A stretch of DNA of 64,000 nucleotides. Origin: Heligmosomoides polygyrus polygyrus (Eukaryota; Nematoda; Chromadorea; Rhabditida; Heligmosomidae). Position 1 is the first letter of the stretch; each line of letters begins with the position of its first letter. Location of the stretch: positions 24,539,407 through 24,603,406 of the forward strand of contig OX377205.1 of assembly GCA_947396885.1 (NCBI GenBank), read 5' to 3'. This document shows positions 1 to 12,149 of the stretch, piece by piece. The notes under the pieces are model-generated. The model had not been told where the DNA came from. It worked only from the letters and a program-made list of their open reading frames with translations, and did not search any database. Made by a program: the position numbers and the translations under genes.

Positions 1-784
1 TCTTGAGCTTGATGAGTAGCTGCCAACTTGTGCTGCAACAACATTTATTGCAAATAGTTCATCCTTAAGTGAAGTTGAGTGTACTGATTTCACTGATAGT
101 GCGTACGTAGATGACCTGGGCAAGCGAAGTTCTCAGGCACCCATTTGCCATCATTGCAGGTGAAGTCTTGATGTTGGACTTCTACTGAAATGAGACACCA
201 CATTATCTGTCTGCAATGAACGTTTTCTTCAAATTGTGTTCCTTACAGATGTCACGCTGGCAGAAGCCGTGTGCTTTCTGTCCGTGCCATGCCCACAGCG
301 GATGGGGCCACTCATATATTGTCACACGGGAGAAGCCAGCTTCCCTTTGCAGTTTCTCGACTGAACACATCTCTAAAAGAAGGCTGTGAGTGGAGGCCAT
401 TGCACGAAGGTTTATGTGAGCTTCACATAAGTTGTAGAGCTACAACAAAAAGCTGGATCATTTGAAAAAATAGAGAAATTTGAAAAAAAATATGTTTGCA
501 GCTTTGCAGTTACGAAATTGCTCATTGTACAAAGCAAGTATTCCTTTTAAACAAAAAGTTTTTTCAACGTTGAGCGAAGAAATAAACGAATAGCGCCCCT
601 GAAGGCAGACGTTTGTACTAAAGGTGCTTTGCGGTCCGTTATTTTCTAAATCATTGGGGCAGGTATAGAGCTCCATCACGGTGGACGCGACGTATGCTGT
701 CATAAACTCCTATTTCAATTATTCACGCTGCCTGATCGATATAGGTACTTATCATTTCGTCGCGTCGCTGCCTTGAGCGGGCCT
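1..784. other. No recognisable gene; AT-rich flank
   Basis: I see no convincing coding region, RNA gene or repeat boundary here. The short open frames have no recognisable motif and no good splice context. Confidence 0.4.
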
Positions 785-787
785 TTA

Positions 788-930
788 AGGCCCCCACAGA
801 GTTCTGCGGCAGCGCCGCGGCCCTATGCTTAACCATAGGGCAGAGACGCAGAGCTCGCCGCCGGCGGCGTCCCTGTCCTATCCTTAGCGATTGCGTCGAG
901 CGGCGTTGCCGCAGAACTCTGTGGGGGCCT
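788..930. mobile_element. GC-rich MITE with TTA target duplication (PIF/Harbinger-like)
   Basis: The two ends form an inverted repeat of about 25 bp: AGGCCCCCACAGAGTTCTGC at the left and its reverse complement at the right. Each end is flanked by TTA (785–787 and 931–933). A 3-bp TTA/TAA duplication is the hallmark of PIF/Harbinger elements and their Tourist-like MITEs. The 143-bp element has no coding capacity. A second, longer copy with nearly the same termini lies at 25251–25739. Assignment to Harbinger is inference from target duplication and TIR only. Confidence 0.65.
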
Positions 931-933
931 TTA

Positions 934-1639
934 CACGGCTTTATAGTCCCGCCGCAGCGCAACGCGTCAATTCGCCTAGCGGCGCGGCTGGCGGCGCCGC
1001 GTTCGCCGCCGCGCGAAAGGGGAGCGTCAGCAACGCGCGAGCACGAGTTTCGATGTAGCCGTTAGGAAAAGATGCGCGGTGTTTATTTGTAAAGTGTAAA
1101 CGGAGCCTTACGCAAGAACGTGATCTATGCTTTAAAAGAATGAATAAGCGCCCTCCTAAACTTTCTCTGCAAGCTTTCACTGTACATCAACTTCCTTAGC
1201 CGTACAATCATTGTTTGCAATGTTTAGTCGTTCCTCATGTCGCAGCCATGACGATATGAAGCGACCAAGACGGCTCCTGAAGGATAGCTTAAGCTGCGGT
1301 ACAATGAGAAACCGACGCACTATTACTACTGCATCGGATCAAGTCCTTCTGCATACCTGGCCTTAGCCAATGCAGGCAAAATTCAGATACTGCCCACTAT
1401 TCCCACTAACACGTAACCCTCAATATATGGGTGAATCAGAAGTGCTGTCACTTCTCAATCGTACTCTTTCTGAATAGTTTTCCACTGAACAGATATTCTT
1501 AATATGGATGTGTTAAATACCATTTTTAAGCTATCACATTTGATCTGATTTTGAAGTTTTGAAAAATCTAGACTGATCATGGAAAATTTTGCGATTTGTG
1601 TTCTTTTACATCATTGGTGGAAACATGGCTTAAGCGCGA
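934..1639. other. No recognisable feature
   Basis: The stretch moves from GC-rich sequence next to the MITE to AT-rich sequence. No ORF with a recognisable family and no boundary repeats were seen. Confidence 0.35.
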
Positions 1640-2490
1640 CTTCAGCAGCTGGGAGGATATGTAATGTTAAAGGTAACAATGTTGTTTCTACATAAATGTA
1701 CTGCACACGCTGTTTCGAAAAATTTGATAGCGGAGATGCAGATGTATGTAAGAGATAAGCACGTGCAGGACATGATGGATTCGGAAGCAATACGTGAAGC
1801 AGTCGGAACAAATCCAGCAGCAGGTACTCGCATATTGTCGATCAAGCTCAACATTGCTCAGACCTCAACTTCACGGTCTTGGAAAGGTCAGCAGAAGCTG
1901 CCGAAAAATGCCCCACGAGCTGAGGGAAACGCAGATGACGCTTCATCCTTCGAATTGCAACTTGCGATAAGAAATGGGTCTACTTCAGTAACCCACTAGT
2001 AACCCACGGTAAAAATCAATGGTTGGACCCCGGACAAATAGTGTGACCAGAAGCAGAACGTAGCCTACTCTCAGCGAAGACGTTTCTGTGTGTTTGGTGG
2101 GATCACGAAGGCATAGTTCACTTCGAGCTGGTTCCAGGTGGTCAGACCATCATCACAGATGCTTACTGCGGTTAACTCGATAGGAAATTTTGCCGCTTTC
2201 CGAAAAATAAAAAGCCCCTTTTTGGTCACTCGAAATCGCGAACTCCTTCAACAGAACAACGGAAACCGAACACCGCCACAAAAAAGTATGGAAGAAATAA
2301 GAAATCTCGATGTGATTGAAATATTTCCAACCCAGCATATAGTCTGGACTTGCGTCATCCGATTACCACCTTTTCTGCTCAATGGCGCTTTTCCTTATGG
2401 ATGCAGCTTCAGCAACTTGGACGACGTCGCACACTGGTGCTGAAAATTTGCCTCTTCTAACAAGAGAAGGTTCCCAACTTATGGGGAGCT
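1640..2490 (+). pseudogene. Decayed mariner transposase
   Basis: Pieces of a DD34D mariner transposase lie in three frames in the right order. They are the linker motif MPHELRETQMTL near 1909, the first-aspartate block reading KWVYFSNP then NQWLDPGQ at about 1971–2035, and VCVWWDHEGIVHFELVPGGQ at about 2090–2150. The remaining C-terminal half is too eroded to place the second and third aspartates. Stops and frameshifts interrupt every segment, so it cannot be functional. Terminal inverted repeats were not identified. Family identification rests on conserved mariner motifs in the correct order. Confidence 0.7.
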
Positions 2491-2628
2491 TTCTCGATGC
2501 TATTTCACAGGCCGTAGGACCGTGTGGTGAAGTGCAGAATTACAGCTAGTTTTGCTGAGCGCTTCTTAAAGAAAAATAGGTTTTCAAACGTGTGCGCAAC
2601 AATCATCAACCCCTATGACAGGAGATGT

Positions 2629-2710
2629 GCCTCGGTGGTGCAGTCGGTAGGAGTGCCCCTCATAGGAGCCCACCGGCGGGCTGTTGAGTTTGAGTCCGCG
2701 TACTGCCAAT
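2629..2710 (+). repeat. tRNA-like SINE head (Pol III A and B boxes)
   Basis: An A-box-like TGGTGCAGTCGG (2636–2647) is followed about 40 bp later by a B-box-like GTTTGAGTCCG (2688–2698). The spacing suits a tRNA-derived internal promoter, but the sequence does not fold as a clean tRNA and the T-loop has a T in place of the invariant C. A tRNA-derived SINE or decayed tRNA is more likely than a working tRNA gene. Confidence 0.45.
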
Positions 2711-2771
2711 ATTCTTGCACCCATCAGTTTTTTATTATTGCGCTTTCTCATGATCACAGGAGCCAATTTTA

Positions 2772-3665
2772 TTAGGGGGGGGGGGCAAAAGTAATGAGAC
2801 AAATTGAAAAAATTCTTTATCTCTTTATAACTCAATTACAAATCGACGATGCTGAGAAATGTGTATGCTATTGAAGTCAATGACGTGCTGCCATCGCTCA
2901 GCCAACTTCCTGATCACATCCTTTCAGAACTGCTTGGGCCTGGTGTTGATCAACTGCTCGATATGGTTGTCAAGGACTGCTTGGGTTTCTGTGTCCCTTC
3001 CGACCAGGAAGTCCCGTAGGCCCAAGAGGTGGTGGTAGTCGCATGGAGAGATGTCCGGCGAATACGGTGGGTGAAGCACGTGAGCGTAGCCCAGCTGAGC
3101 AAGCCTATCCTTGGTCACTTGTTCCCGATGGGGTGCGGCGTTGTCGAAGAGGACCTTCCTGACGCGCTGCGACTGAATAAGTGCGAGTCGCAGGTCCATC
3201 TCTTCTATTTCGTTCACCACGGCCGTCATGCTTTTGGTAAATAGCTTCCAGGATACCGGTCCATGGGCGCATACCCAAAAGCTCAAAAGGTGCTTCTCGC
3301 CGTGAACATCCCGCCGAACGAAGGCCGGCAACAGGTCACCAGGCCTCACCCAGACTGGCTGCTTGGCAGGGTTAAGGTAGAAGATGTACTTCTCATCCTG
3401 CGTTAAGATTGAGTCCAGGCTGCTCGGGGTTGGGAATCAGGAGAGATTTGCGCGATGCAGGTCGACTCGTCAGAATGGGGTTTCGGCATGAGACAGACTG
3501 CGGTTTTGGCATGCTTCTGGAAAAGGCGGAAGTGGTAACTTCTCAGGTGGCCTTTAGTAGGTAGCATACAAACATACAAATACGAGGAGCACGAAACCAG
3601 ACTGCAGTCGCGAGATATATGGACACGACATGGAGAGTCTCACTACTTTTGCCCCCCCCCACTAA
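2772..3665 (-). mobile_element. Internally deleted mariner, poly-G TIR family, copy 1
   Basis: The element is bounded by TA (2770–2771 and 3666–3667) and has inverted termini of the form TTAG(T), a run of 10–12 G, then CAAAAGTAATGAGAC. At about 894 bp it is shorter than a full 1.3-kb mariner. The minus strand (largest open piece 3349–2924) encodes the C-terminal catalytic part: DEKYIFYLNPAKQPVW, then LFDNAAPH and HPPYSPDISPCDYHH. So all three DD34D positions are visible, but the N-terminal helix-turn-helix region is absent. Two further copies (47699–48813 and 50129–51031) share the same layout. Confidence 0.85.
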
Positions 3666-3667
3666 TA

Positions 3668-5339
3668 GACAACCTATGCTTACAGTAAACTAAGGCTTGT
3701 CTATTTACGCCTTCATATGCTAGTCTGTGCTGTTTGTGCTATTTCTCAGCGATATCTGCACCATCACCATATCATACCGTATCACCAACGACACCGTAAC
3801 TGCGCATATCTTACAGTTTGATATTATCAACCCATGCCATATCGATATGTATCATATATAAAAAAATCCTCACCTTAACATGTTGTCAGCCGATTACTTT
3901 CCACCTTCATACCGGACGTCGATTTTCACGCTTTTCTAAATCCACGGATTACTCGTTTAACGAAGAAGAACTGATCATTCCTTGCCAGGGAGAAGAATGT
4001 TCTTCACTGGTTTTTGGTAGATGCTGCTGTGACACGCGCTTGTGTATACGTGTTTCATAGTTTTGTCCCATAGCTGTTTACTGAAATGGAAGGACAATAA
4101 GACTTTTCTTTTCCAGAGAAATGATGTGGTGCAGATATGCATCGTTAAAATCCTAACTTGTTAAGGCGCAAATGCCATATGGAGCTGACGATTGTTGCGC
4201 ACGAGCTTTTTACCTCATTTTCTGGCCTTCAAAAAGCGTTCAGCAAAACAACCTGTTATTCTGGACTCTCCTCACACTGCCCTACATCCTGTTAACATAG
4301 CGTCGCTAAAGCTCACCATGGGTTGGGAACCTTTTCTTGTAAATACATACACGGAGGAATCATGGGATCGAGCAACAGCTATAGGATGGATTCGAACCAT
4401 TTGAACTCTAAGACCTAATTGTTTGACTGTTGTCGTAAAATTACCTTTCAAGTTTCAATTTTAGAAAAGCGACAGGACTTCTGGATCCCTCACATACACC
4501 TGCTCATCCATAGACATTGATGCGCTGATTCCTATCGTATGAATGATTGGAAATATCATTGGTATTGTTTGAATAGGGCCTGTTTACTTTTGAAGGTTCT
4601 TATATAAGCTTTGCTCTATTCCTAGCTGCAGTTACAATACTTTGTAGATAACTATTCCATAGCTTTAGATATTCGTCTATAGTCCCAGTTTGTGGTTTCA
4701 CGACGGTTCATAAACGATTGCAAGTTGGAAAGAGTGCTTGCGGACTTGAAGAAGGTGCAGCGAAAGGCTGCCAATAAAGCGCTAAGGATTTGTCTCTACA
4801 ATTCAACTTGCAGAGCAATATCTGTAAAACGAATTTCGAGAGCTCACCCAGACATCGACCTAGGGTTGGAGTCCATTTTCCGTAGATGCACGTGCTAGAG
4901 GTCGGTCTTAAAGCGTCGGTAGATATGGATAATACTAGCAGCAAAAATCAAAGAAACATACCCGAACCGAACTGAACCACCCCAACACGAACGTGTCACT
5001 ACGGTGCCGTTTCGGTATGTTCCAGGCAGGTGCTCTTTCACGACGCCTTTCGCGGCCGGCTCGACATAGGTGTCATAATCCGCGGCTGTATTGTTAAGCA
5101 CATCGCACTCGAGTCTGACTCCTAGATTTAATTCGTTGAACGCTGAGGTAGCAGATGGATTCGTTCAGTAAGTCGATGCAAGATTAATGGCCGTTTTCGT
5201 ACTTGCTATGTCCGAGCACTAGTAACTGAATAAAAACAAACTAGCGCAGCCCCTTTATACACAGATAGAAAGCAAATTTTTCTTGCTATCGTATGAACAT
5301 ATTTTGGTCTCTTTGGTGCCAAAAGGATTTCTTGTGAAG
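3668..5339. other. No confident feature
   Basis: AT-rich sequence without recognisable genes. A segment near 4240–4330 is faintly reminiscent of a mariner catalytic region but is too degraded to call. Confidence 0.3.
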
Positions 5340-6965
5340 GTTCTGTCAAAAGGAGAAATTCGTGTCCTTTTGCTTCATGAGTGCAAACTCGGCGATACTG
5401 CTGCAGAAGCAGCTTGAAATAACAACGCATGGGGTGTTGACACCATATCTGAACGTGCAATGCGTAAATGCTTCGAGAGATGCCGAGCTGAAGACTTCAG
5501 ATCGGGAAGGGAACATTCAACTATGTGAAGCTGACAACGACGAATTGAAGGTAGTGGTAGGTGTCAATTCCAACCGAAGAACATCCACACGATAAATCGC
5601 CAAAGACATCAAATGTTGATCACGCCATCGTTGCTGGGTATTTAGAAAAACTGGCAAGGCAAAAAACTCCATAAGTGGGTGCCGCATTGTTGACAGAACA
5701 TCACCTATCTCGTCGTCTCGAAGTGTGTTCGTCTCTTCTCTTGCACAAAGAAAGCGATCCTTTTCTGGAAATTATTGTGACGCCTGGCAATCACCCACGA
5801 CAATTGTCGATGTTCAGGTCAAATGGTGGACCATGACAAAGCTTCGAAGCACTTCAGAAAATCGTCATTGCATCAAGGAAAGGAATGGTGACTGTATGAT
5901 GGAAAGCAGCAGTTCCCTGTCTCCGGAAGAACTATCATAGCGGAGAAATACTGGGAGAAATCGGAAAAAATCGAAAAATTACACCTATCTTACCCTGCAT
6001 TGTTGAACAGAGGGGTGTCAGCTGTTATAACAATGTTTTGTTGCGATCAAAACTTTTAGCGCCAGGCGGGACTCGAACAGAACAGAACAGAACAGAACAT
6101 TTATTAGCCAAAATGTGATACAAAGTAAGTTTTGTTCAAAAGGATACATCAAAAGTTGGCTTTCGAAAATTATCAAAATCAGAACGTAGAAATTTGTTGA
6201 GCAAAAAGAGTAATACAGATCAGTTTAGCACAAAATAATATGGCAAAATTCAACGATTTAGTCCTTCAACGACAGCAAAAGCGTTTTGTTTCCATGCTTA
6301 AACTAAAGTGAGAAACGCTTCTTTTCTTAAGAGCGACTCCGTGATTCATAACTGAAAAAGCTATTATATGTTAAAGCAAGGTATCGTTCATTTTGCCTAA
6401 AAATTAATTTGCAGTTGACCTCACAAATGTACTCTCTGTTTAAGAAAGATTTCCAATTTGTAATTAAACGTCCCAGGTGAAGAACTGAGAATCATTGCTG
6501 GAAGTTCATTCCAGATTTTAATAACACGAGCCAAAAAGGAAGGGCCGAAAAGGAACCCGGAGAAAGGTGTCATCCTACTCCATCTAAACGCCAGACCGCA
6601 CGTCTCATTGACGGAAACCAAAAAGCTGGCAGATGGTGAGTGGGATATGCAACTCTCGACCATTTTCCATACTCGACAGACCTTTCTCGTATAGGCTATC
6701 GCTTTTACAAGCATCTCGACGTTCGCCTGTGGGAGAAGTGCTTCCGAAACTAAAATGATAGAAAAAGGCATCCAACGATTGCATAGCCTCCAGAACTTCG
6801 GAATTTTACACAGCTGAGGTACCTAAAGCATTTCTCGGTGGAAGAGATGTCTTGATGTTTGCGGTTTTATTATTTTGATGGAAAGCTTCTATTTGAAGCT
6901 AACTATGGTGTTTCAAAGAAGCTGCTTCAAGACTGTCATTAGTTTTGCACCAACCTGGTAATTTG
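5340..6965 (+). pseudogene. Decayed mariner, split by a LINE end
   Basis: The 5' part (5340–6060) carries an N-terminal helix-turn-helix block (LLHECKLGDTAAEAA, then ISERAMRKCFERCRAEDF) and middle motifs (LEVCSSLL, then ASKHFRKSSLHQGKEMVTVWW in a shifted frame, ITAEKYW). The 3' part (about 6740–6965) carries the C-terminal end and a terminal sequence whose reverse complement begins ccaggttggtgcaaaactaa, typical of mariner TIRs. Between them sits a minus-strand non-LTR retrotransposon end (about 6073–6735). Many frameshifts and stops are present. The left TIR was not found. Confidence 0.7.
6073..6735 (-). mobile_element. 5'-truncated CR1-like LINE end with pentamer tail
   Basis: The minus strand encodes the C-terminal end typical of CR1-like non-LTR reverse transcriptases, including FLARVIKIWNELPAMIL and a following FNYKLEIFLKQ near 6430–6540. 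The 3' end runs into a short tail of TGTTC repeats, seen on the plus strand as gaacagaacagaacagaaca (6074–6099). Only the last part of ORF2 is present, as expected for 5' truncation during target-primed reverse transcription. It lies inside a mariner remnant, so it inserted later than that mariner. Confidence 0.6.
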
Positions 6966-8327
6966 TAGTTTTTTTCACATTACCCCTTGTGGCTGCACAG
7001 GAAAAGTCTTGTTTGATTGAAAATCTGCTAACTCCTTTGCGGAAGGACTAGACGGGCATATACTCGACTTTGGCAAAAAAAAACATAGCAGTGTTGAAAA
7101 ATTACCGCATCTGCTCTGAGATTCAATGAGCGGCTTCCACTCTCCGTTGTTGCAGAAGAAAAGGTGAGTCTCTGAAGAAGGGAATCTTTTCTCATTCCAA
7201 TGTGAAAGAGCGTTCATCCTTGACAAAGTGTGATTTTACGGGCACTACAAGGTGCAGTAAAATTAGGTGAGCACCACGAAATACATTATAAGTTTTTCCT
7301 GCAGAAATCGCTCAGTGGAACAACATAGCTCAAACGTTATTCACAAATACTAGTGAGCACAATTAAACTCTAATCGCTTATAAAAAGGTCAAGATTCTCA
7401 TACACATGAATTTCAGGGAGCTCATCATCGTGCTTTCCGGAACAAGAGTACGGTTAACTCGTTGTTCTTCTCGCGTAAGTGACTACTTGCGCCCTGATCT
7501 AGCTTCTTGTCTAACAATATTCGGTAGCTACGTTATTTTGCTCTACTGTTAAAAAACTAACACCTGCTATCCTTACTCATGCTTTGAATAAATGAACAGT
7601 TAGTAGTTACTACGCTAAAAAATTTTCTCCTTTAAATACGTTGAGGTAGGAAAAGGATCTTCTCAATGCACGTTGATTTCATCTAGGAAAGCTAGTAGAA
7701 CAAGTGAAGTTCTGTAATCCGTAATCTTTGTGATCTTGAACTTTCGAACAGAACAGCTGAGAAACCAGTGCATTACCCTTGTTGCAGATGAAGTGCACTA
7801 TACTGGCGTGATCAGCAGACGATTCTCCGCTCTCGAACTTTGCTCCGGAATAGCCCCAGCTTTTCTCCAGGTTTCCGAATACACAACTCCTACACTCTGA
7901 AATTTGACGATTTCTTGAAAATGGAATAATTCTTCAAAAAAAGGTTGAACAATCTCTAACAAATTGCAGAAACTGAGCCTACCAAGCAACTTTCAAAAAA
8001 TTCCTGGTATTGCCTGCATTTTCCGAAGGAGTCGAAATGTCTCAGGATTGATGTGGACACAGAATGATGCAGTGATGTACCGCAGGTATCATTCCGTTTC
8101 CCAATCACGTCCCCAACGAAGGCTAGCGATAAAATGCATATTTCAGTGAGATGGAGGGTTTATACCATTTTCACGCGAAATTGGACGTTTTTCAAATCAC
8201 AATCAATCACAATCACAATCACTCCTCGAAACGCTTTTGAGATCAACTGAATATTTTTTAAAACAAAAGCTTATTTCACATTAAAATGTTGAATGCTTTA
8301 AATTCACCTGCCCTAATAAGGGAACAT
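6966..8327. other. No recognisable gene
   Basis: AT-rich DNA. A short hexamer-like (atcaca)n stretch sits near 8196–8222. Open frames here show no family motif. Confidence 0.3.
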
Positions 8328-8415
8328 CTTCTTCTTCTTCTTCTTCTTCTTCTTCTTCTTCTTCTTCTTCTTCTTCTTCTTCTTCTTCTTCTTCTTCTTC
8401 TTCTTCTTCTTCTTC
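8328..8415. repeat. (CTT)n microsatellite, tail of adjacent LINE
   Basis: About 29 uninterrupted CTT units. It abuts the 3' end of the minus-strand RTE LINE at 8416, so on that strand the LINE ends in an (AAG)n tail. The poly-leucine frame through it is an artefact. Confidence 0.9.
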
Positions 8416-10145
8416 AGCGTCTGTCCCGCTTCGAAGCAGGCCTTTCCCGATCCAGCGCTAGATCAGGGTGGACACCAGCTACTTTCACGTCCATATGTTA
8501 CGTATCGGACCAACGCTGCTTCGGACGTCCTCTAGGCCGCTTTCCAATTACCTTGAAGTTAAGGCCTATCTTGCGGACGCTGTCATCCTTTCCACACAGA
8601 ACGTGGCCGTACCACCGTAAGCGAGCTTCGCGCATCTTGTCGGCTATCGGGGCGACACCGAACTTCTGCCGAATAGCATCGTTTCGAATACGGTCCAGGC
8701 GCGTGACTCCAGCCATCCAGCGTAGCATCTTCGTCTCCATGACGCTGAGGCGCGTATCAACTTCCTTGGTTGCAGGCCAACACTCAGCGCCGTATATTGC
8801 TACCGGCCGAACGACAGCTCTGTAGATCTCCGACTTCAGGTGCTCTGGTAACTTCCTATCGCAGAGCCCGCCAGTCAACGAGCGCCACTTGGACCAAGTT
8901 GCACTCACGCGTGAGTTCATTTCAGTCATCAGATTGCCATCGGATGCTACTGCTTATCCCAGATACTTAAAGACCGAAGTGCGTGGGAGCTCGATGCCAT
9001 TAACCTTGATGGAACTGGACTCGGTAACGTCCGTCGTTAGATATTCGGTTTTCTTCACATTCAATCTGTGTCTAAACCGCGCCAAGCGGTCACACGAAGC
9101 TTGCACCTCTTGAGTTCATCTTTATCTTCGCTAGCGAGCACCACGTCATCAGCATCAAGCAAAGTCCAGGGGACGGGCTTCTGAAGATCCCGTGTAATGG
9201 CGTCCATCACGACAACAAAGAGGAGTGCGGAATGCGCAGAACCCTGGTGTACCTCGACAGAGATGGGGAATTCCATCGAGGTTCCAGCTGCAGCTTGAAC
9301 TCGACTCTTTGGACAAGAGTAGAGGATTCGCACCCTCTCTATGAGCTCATCAGGAACTCCATGTCGTCGCAGGGCGTACCATATCACTTCACGCGGTACG
9401 CGGTCAAAGGCCTTCTCCAAGTCGAGGAAGGCGATATGCACTGGCTTCTGTTTCTCGCGATGCTTCTCTAACAGGAGGCGGGCGGCGTGTATGGTATCAA
9501 TGGTGCCACAGCCAGCTACGAAGCCGCACTGATTGCTGGAAAGCTGGACGATGTCCCGAATTCGTCCATCGACAACTCGCTCAAAGATCTTCATGCTGTG
9601 CGAAAGCAAGCGAATCGGACGGTAATTGGAGCAGTCTGCAGGACTGCCCTTCTTCTTCCAAATCGGAGCGTCGTGCTTTGGCGCCAACACTCAAACACCT
9701 TCTTCTCCGCCACAATCTGGTTAAAGAACTGCGCCAACCACTCAGCAGGGTACCAGTACTTGGACTTCCACAAATCAGCTGCCACGTCATCGGGCCCAGT
9801 CGCTTTGCCTGGCCTCATCTTCCTCAGAGCCGCTCCTGTCTCCTCCACGGTGATCTTGTGAACGGGACCGTGAAAAGAAGCCACAGAAGGGATGGCCGGA
9901 TGAGGAAATTCCATGGTGGAAATTTCCTCAAAGTAATCACGTCATCACTTCAGCGCTTTTTTGAGGTTTGTGAGGAGATGGCCGCTCTCATGATTGATGC
10001 CAACGAACTTTTCAAAATCCTGGCGATGGCGGCTCTTAGCAAGTCGGTACAAATACCGCTCACCTCGCGCGACTCGAGCTTCTCGTTGACATCTCCATAA
10101 TGAGTGGCTTTTGCAACAGCCAGCCTGCCTTCTTTGCAGAATAGG
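8416..10145 (-). pseudogene. RTE-type LINE, 5'-truncated, frameshifted
   Basis: Reading leftwards, the minus strand encodes a linker (KSRHRQDFEKFVGINHE, 10100–9990), the finger region of a reverse transcriptase (LRKMRPGKATGPDDVAADLW, about 9830), palm motifs (IAFLDLEKAFDRVPREVIWY, about 9440), the active-site box as DADDVVLAS (canonically YADD, first residue altered, about 9140) and the C-terminal end (RLRWYGHVLC, then GKRPRGRPKQRW, about 8630–8530). Frameshifts occur near 9670, 9110 and 8950. The endonuclease domain is missing. It is the same family as the minus-strand LINE at 12916–17850. The 3' end meets the (CTT)n tract directly. Confidence 0.85.
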
Positions 10146-12149
10146 GGAACATCCTGTTTGAAATTTTATCAAATTTTTATTTTTTAAATGGATAAAGTTT
10201 AGTATCTAGGATTGCAAAAATTATGCAGTAGATTAAAAGGAGGGGTCTTAACTATTAGAACTATTAACTATGAACTCGCTTCAACTTTTTTCTTCTATTA
10301 GAACGTAAACATTAGAACTTCTCGCAAATGTTTCTTCATTGGCTCCCCGGTGGTCGTCTATAAAACTGTCGTTAATTTCGTGCTAAGACCTTTTCCAAAT
10401 TTTCGAGCGGCCTCAGATAGTGCATGAGACGCTCTACAAGGTAGATCTGAGCAAAAGTTTTGAGATCAGTCGATTCATGAAAAAATGCTAGACAAAGTGA
10501 AACAAACATTCATAGTTGCACATCTAATACGGTTTGGAAAAATGCAGGGTACTCCGTATTCTGATGAATGCAGGTACTATTTAAAAGGTTGTAACATTGC
10601 TGGTATTGAAGCTATGGAGGATATTTGAGATTCATATTTATTATATATTCATATATTGAAAGCAGACGGTGACTGGATTTCTGTGGCATGTAAATAGTCA
10701 AGACTAGGCCAGGCCCCCTTCTTAAACTTTTTTTGAGACTTTTTTGAACATTTCAGACTTGATTAATTGTGTGTGGGTTAAATGCTTATTATAATCTTGC
10801 TACTACATAGCCTCATTGACCCACTATTTCTTTTTAATTTTTTTTTCAATTTCGAACTGCATGTTTTCTTATTGGGGCTGATGAATATAAAATTTTCAAA
10901 GAATTTTACCCTAAATTTTCCTTGAATTAAAAATTATTTTAATCGACTCGGAGAGTTTTTAGTGTAGTGTGGAAGAATATCATTTTGATTTGGAAGATCT
11001 TTTATTTTGTTTATGATACACATCCTTGGAAACGCTTAAAATACAGTACCAAATAAAGTGGTAGCGATACATTAGAAAAGTGTCAAAACCAGAAAAACGA
11101 ATGCAAAAAAAAGTTACTCAAAAATAATCGGTAAAATGCAGTCAATGAATAAGATGACACAGAGTCATCCATCACAGGGAATCACAAGCAGCTTTTAGAA
11201 AACTGGAAGTTGAGAAACCCGGATGGTTTCACTATGGTTTTGAATTTGAAAATAGCCGTGAGAGCTTAATTTGATTTCAAAACTGTCAAACGTGCCTAGC
11301 AGCGCGTACAATTTCAATTGATAAGTGTCCATATTGACGTGAAGATGGTGAAGATGTATATGCAGCAAGTTGTTTTGTCGCGCACATGTTGCGTCTCACT
11401 AAATCGAGGAACCTATGGTGAAAAATGTGAGAGTGGGGTACGTTGACAGGGGAGGAGACAAAGAGTGTGCGTAATTGAAATTCGAAATTTCGTAAGTCGT
11501 AAATCGTAGATCGCAAGAGGTGCCTGAGTTATAGTGCATCTGATTTCGTAGATTATCTTCTATTATATACAAAGGCTACTCGAAGGTACATATTTTTTAT
11601 TGATTCGTTTTATGCTTGAGCAGGAAACTTTTCTAAATAAACAGGAAGCCATTGAAATCAGTTAACACTTTTCGACTCAAGCTAGACAAGTTTTAGGGCA
11701 ATCTAGATAAACTGTTTGTTCAGAAACGCTATATTAAAAGGACACCAATACACGGTGCACAAACAAAAAGCTTACACTGCTTCGACGATCAAAAAAGTGC
11801 ACCATCCTGGCTAGCCTTTAGCTTGCATATAATACTATCACTTTAGACAAACAACCTCAACAGCTCAGTGTCAAGACCAATAAAAATCGTTCCATCCAAA
11901 AAGAGCTAAAAGAAAAATTCACTTCAACTCGACGAAAACAGGATTTGCGCAATTCGCTTACTGAGTGAGCACATGGCACATTTCTGTCGTATGACGCAAC
12001 TGAAATTCTAAGCCTTTCCACATTTTGAGGTGTACCCGAAATCATTTTTCTATCTTCCTTCCCGTACAAGATGAATGCAAATCATGCAGGGAATGGACCA
12101 GCTTACTATCATACTCAGTAATAACGCTCTAAGCGATGTTTGCCTTTGA
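10146..12149. other. No recognisable gene
   Basis: About 2 kb of AT-rich sequence with no coding motifs, boundary repeats or RNA gene that I could support. Confidence 0.3.

Noticed and set aside
2629..2710. Functional tRNA gene
   Set aside because: A and B boxes are present but stems do not pair and the T-loop is altered.
4192..4404. Another mariner transposase piece
   Set aside because: Only a vague resemblance to the second-Asp block, no supporting motifs in order.
8286..8825. 179-codon frame with a poly-leucine run
   Set aside because: The leucines come from (CTT)n and the rest is the antisense of an RTE LINE.
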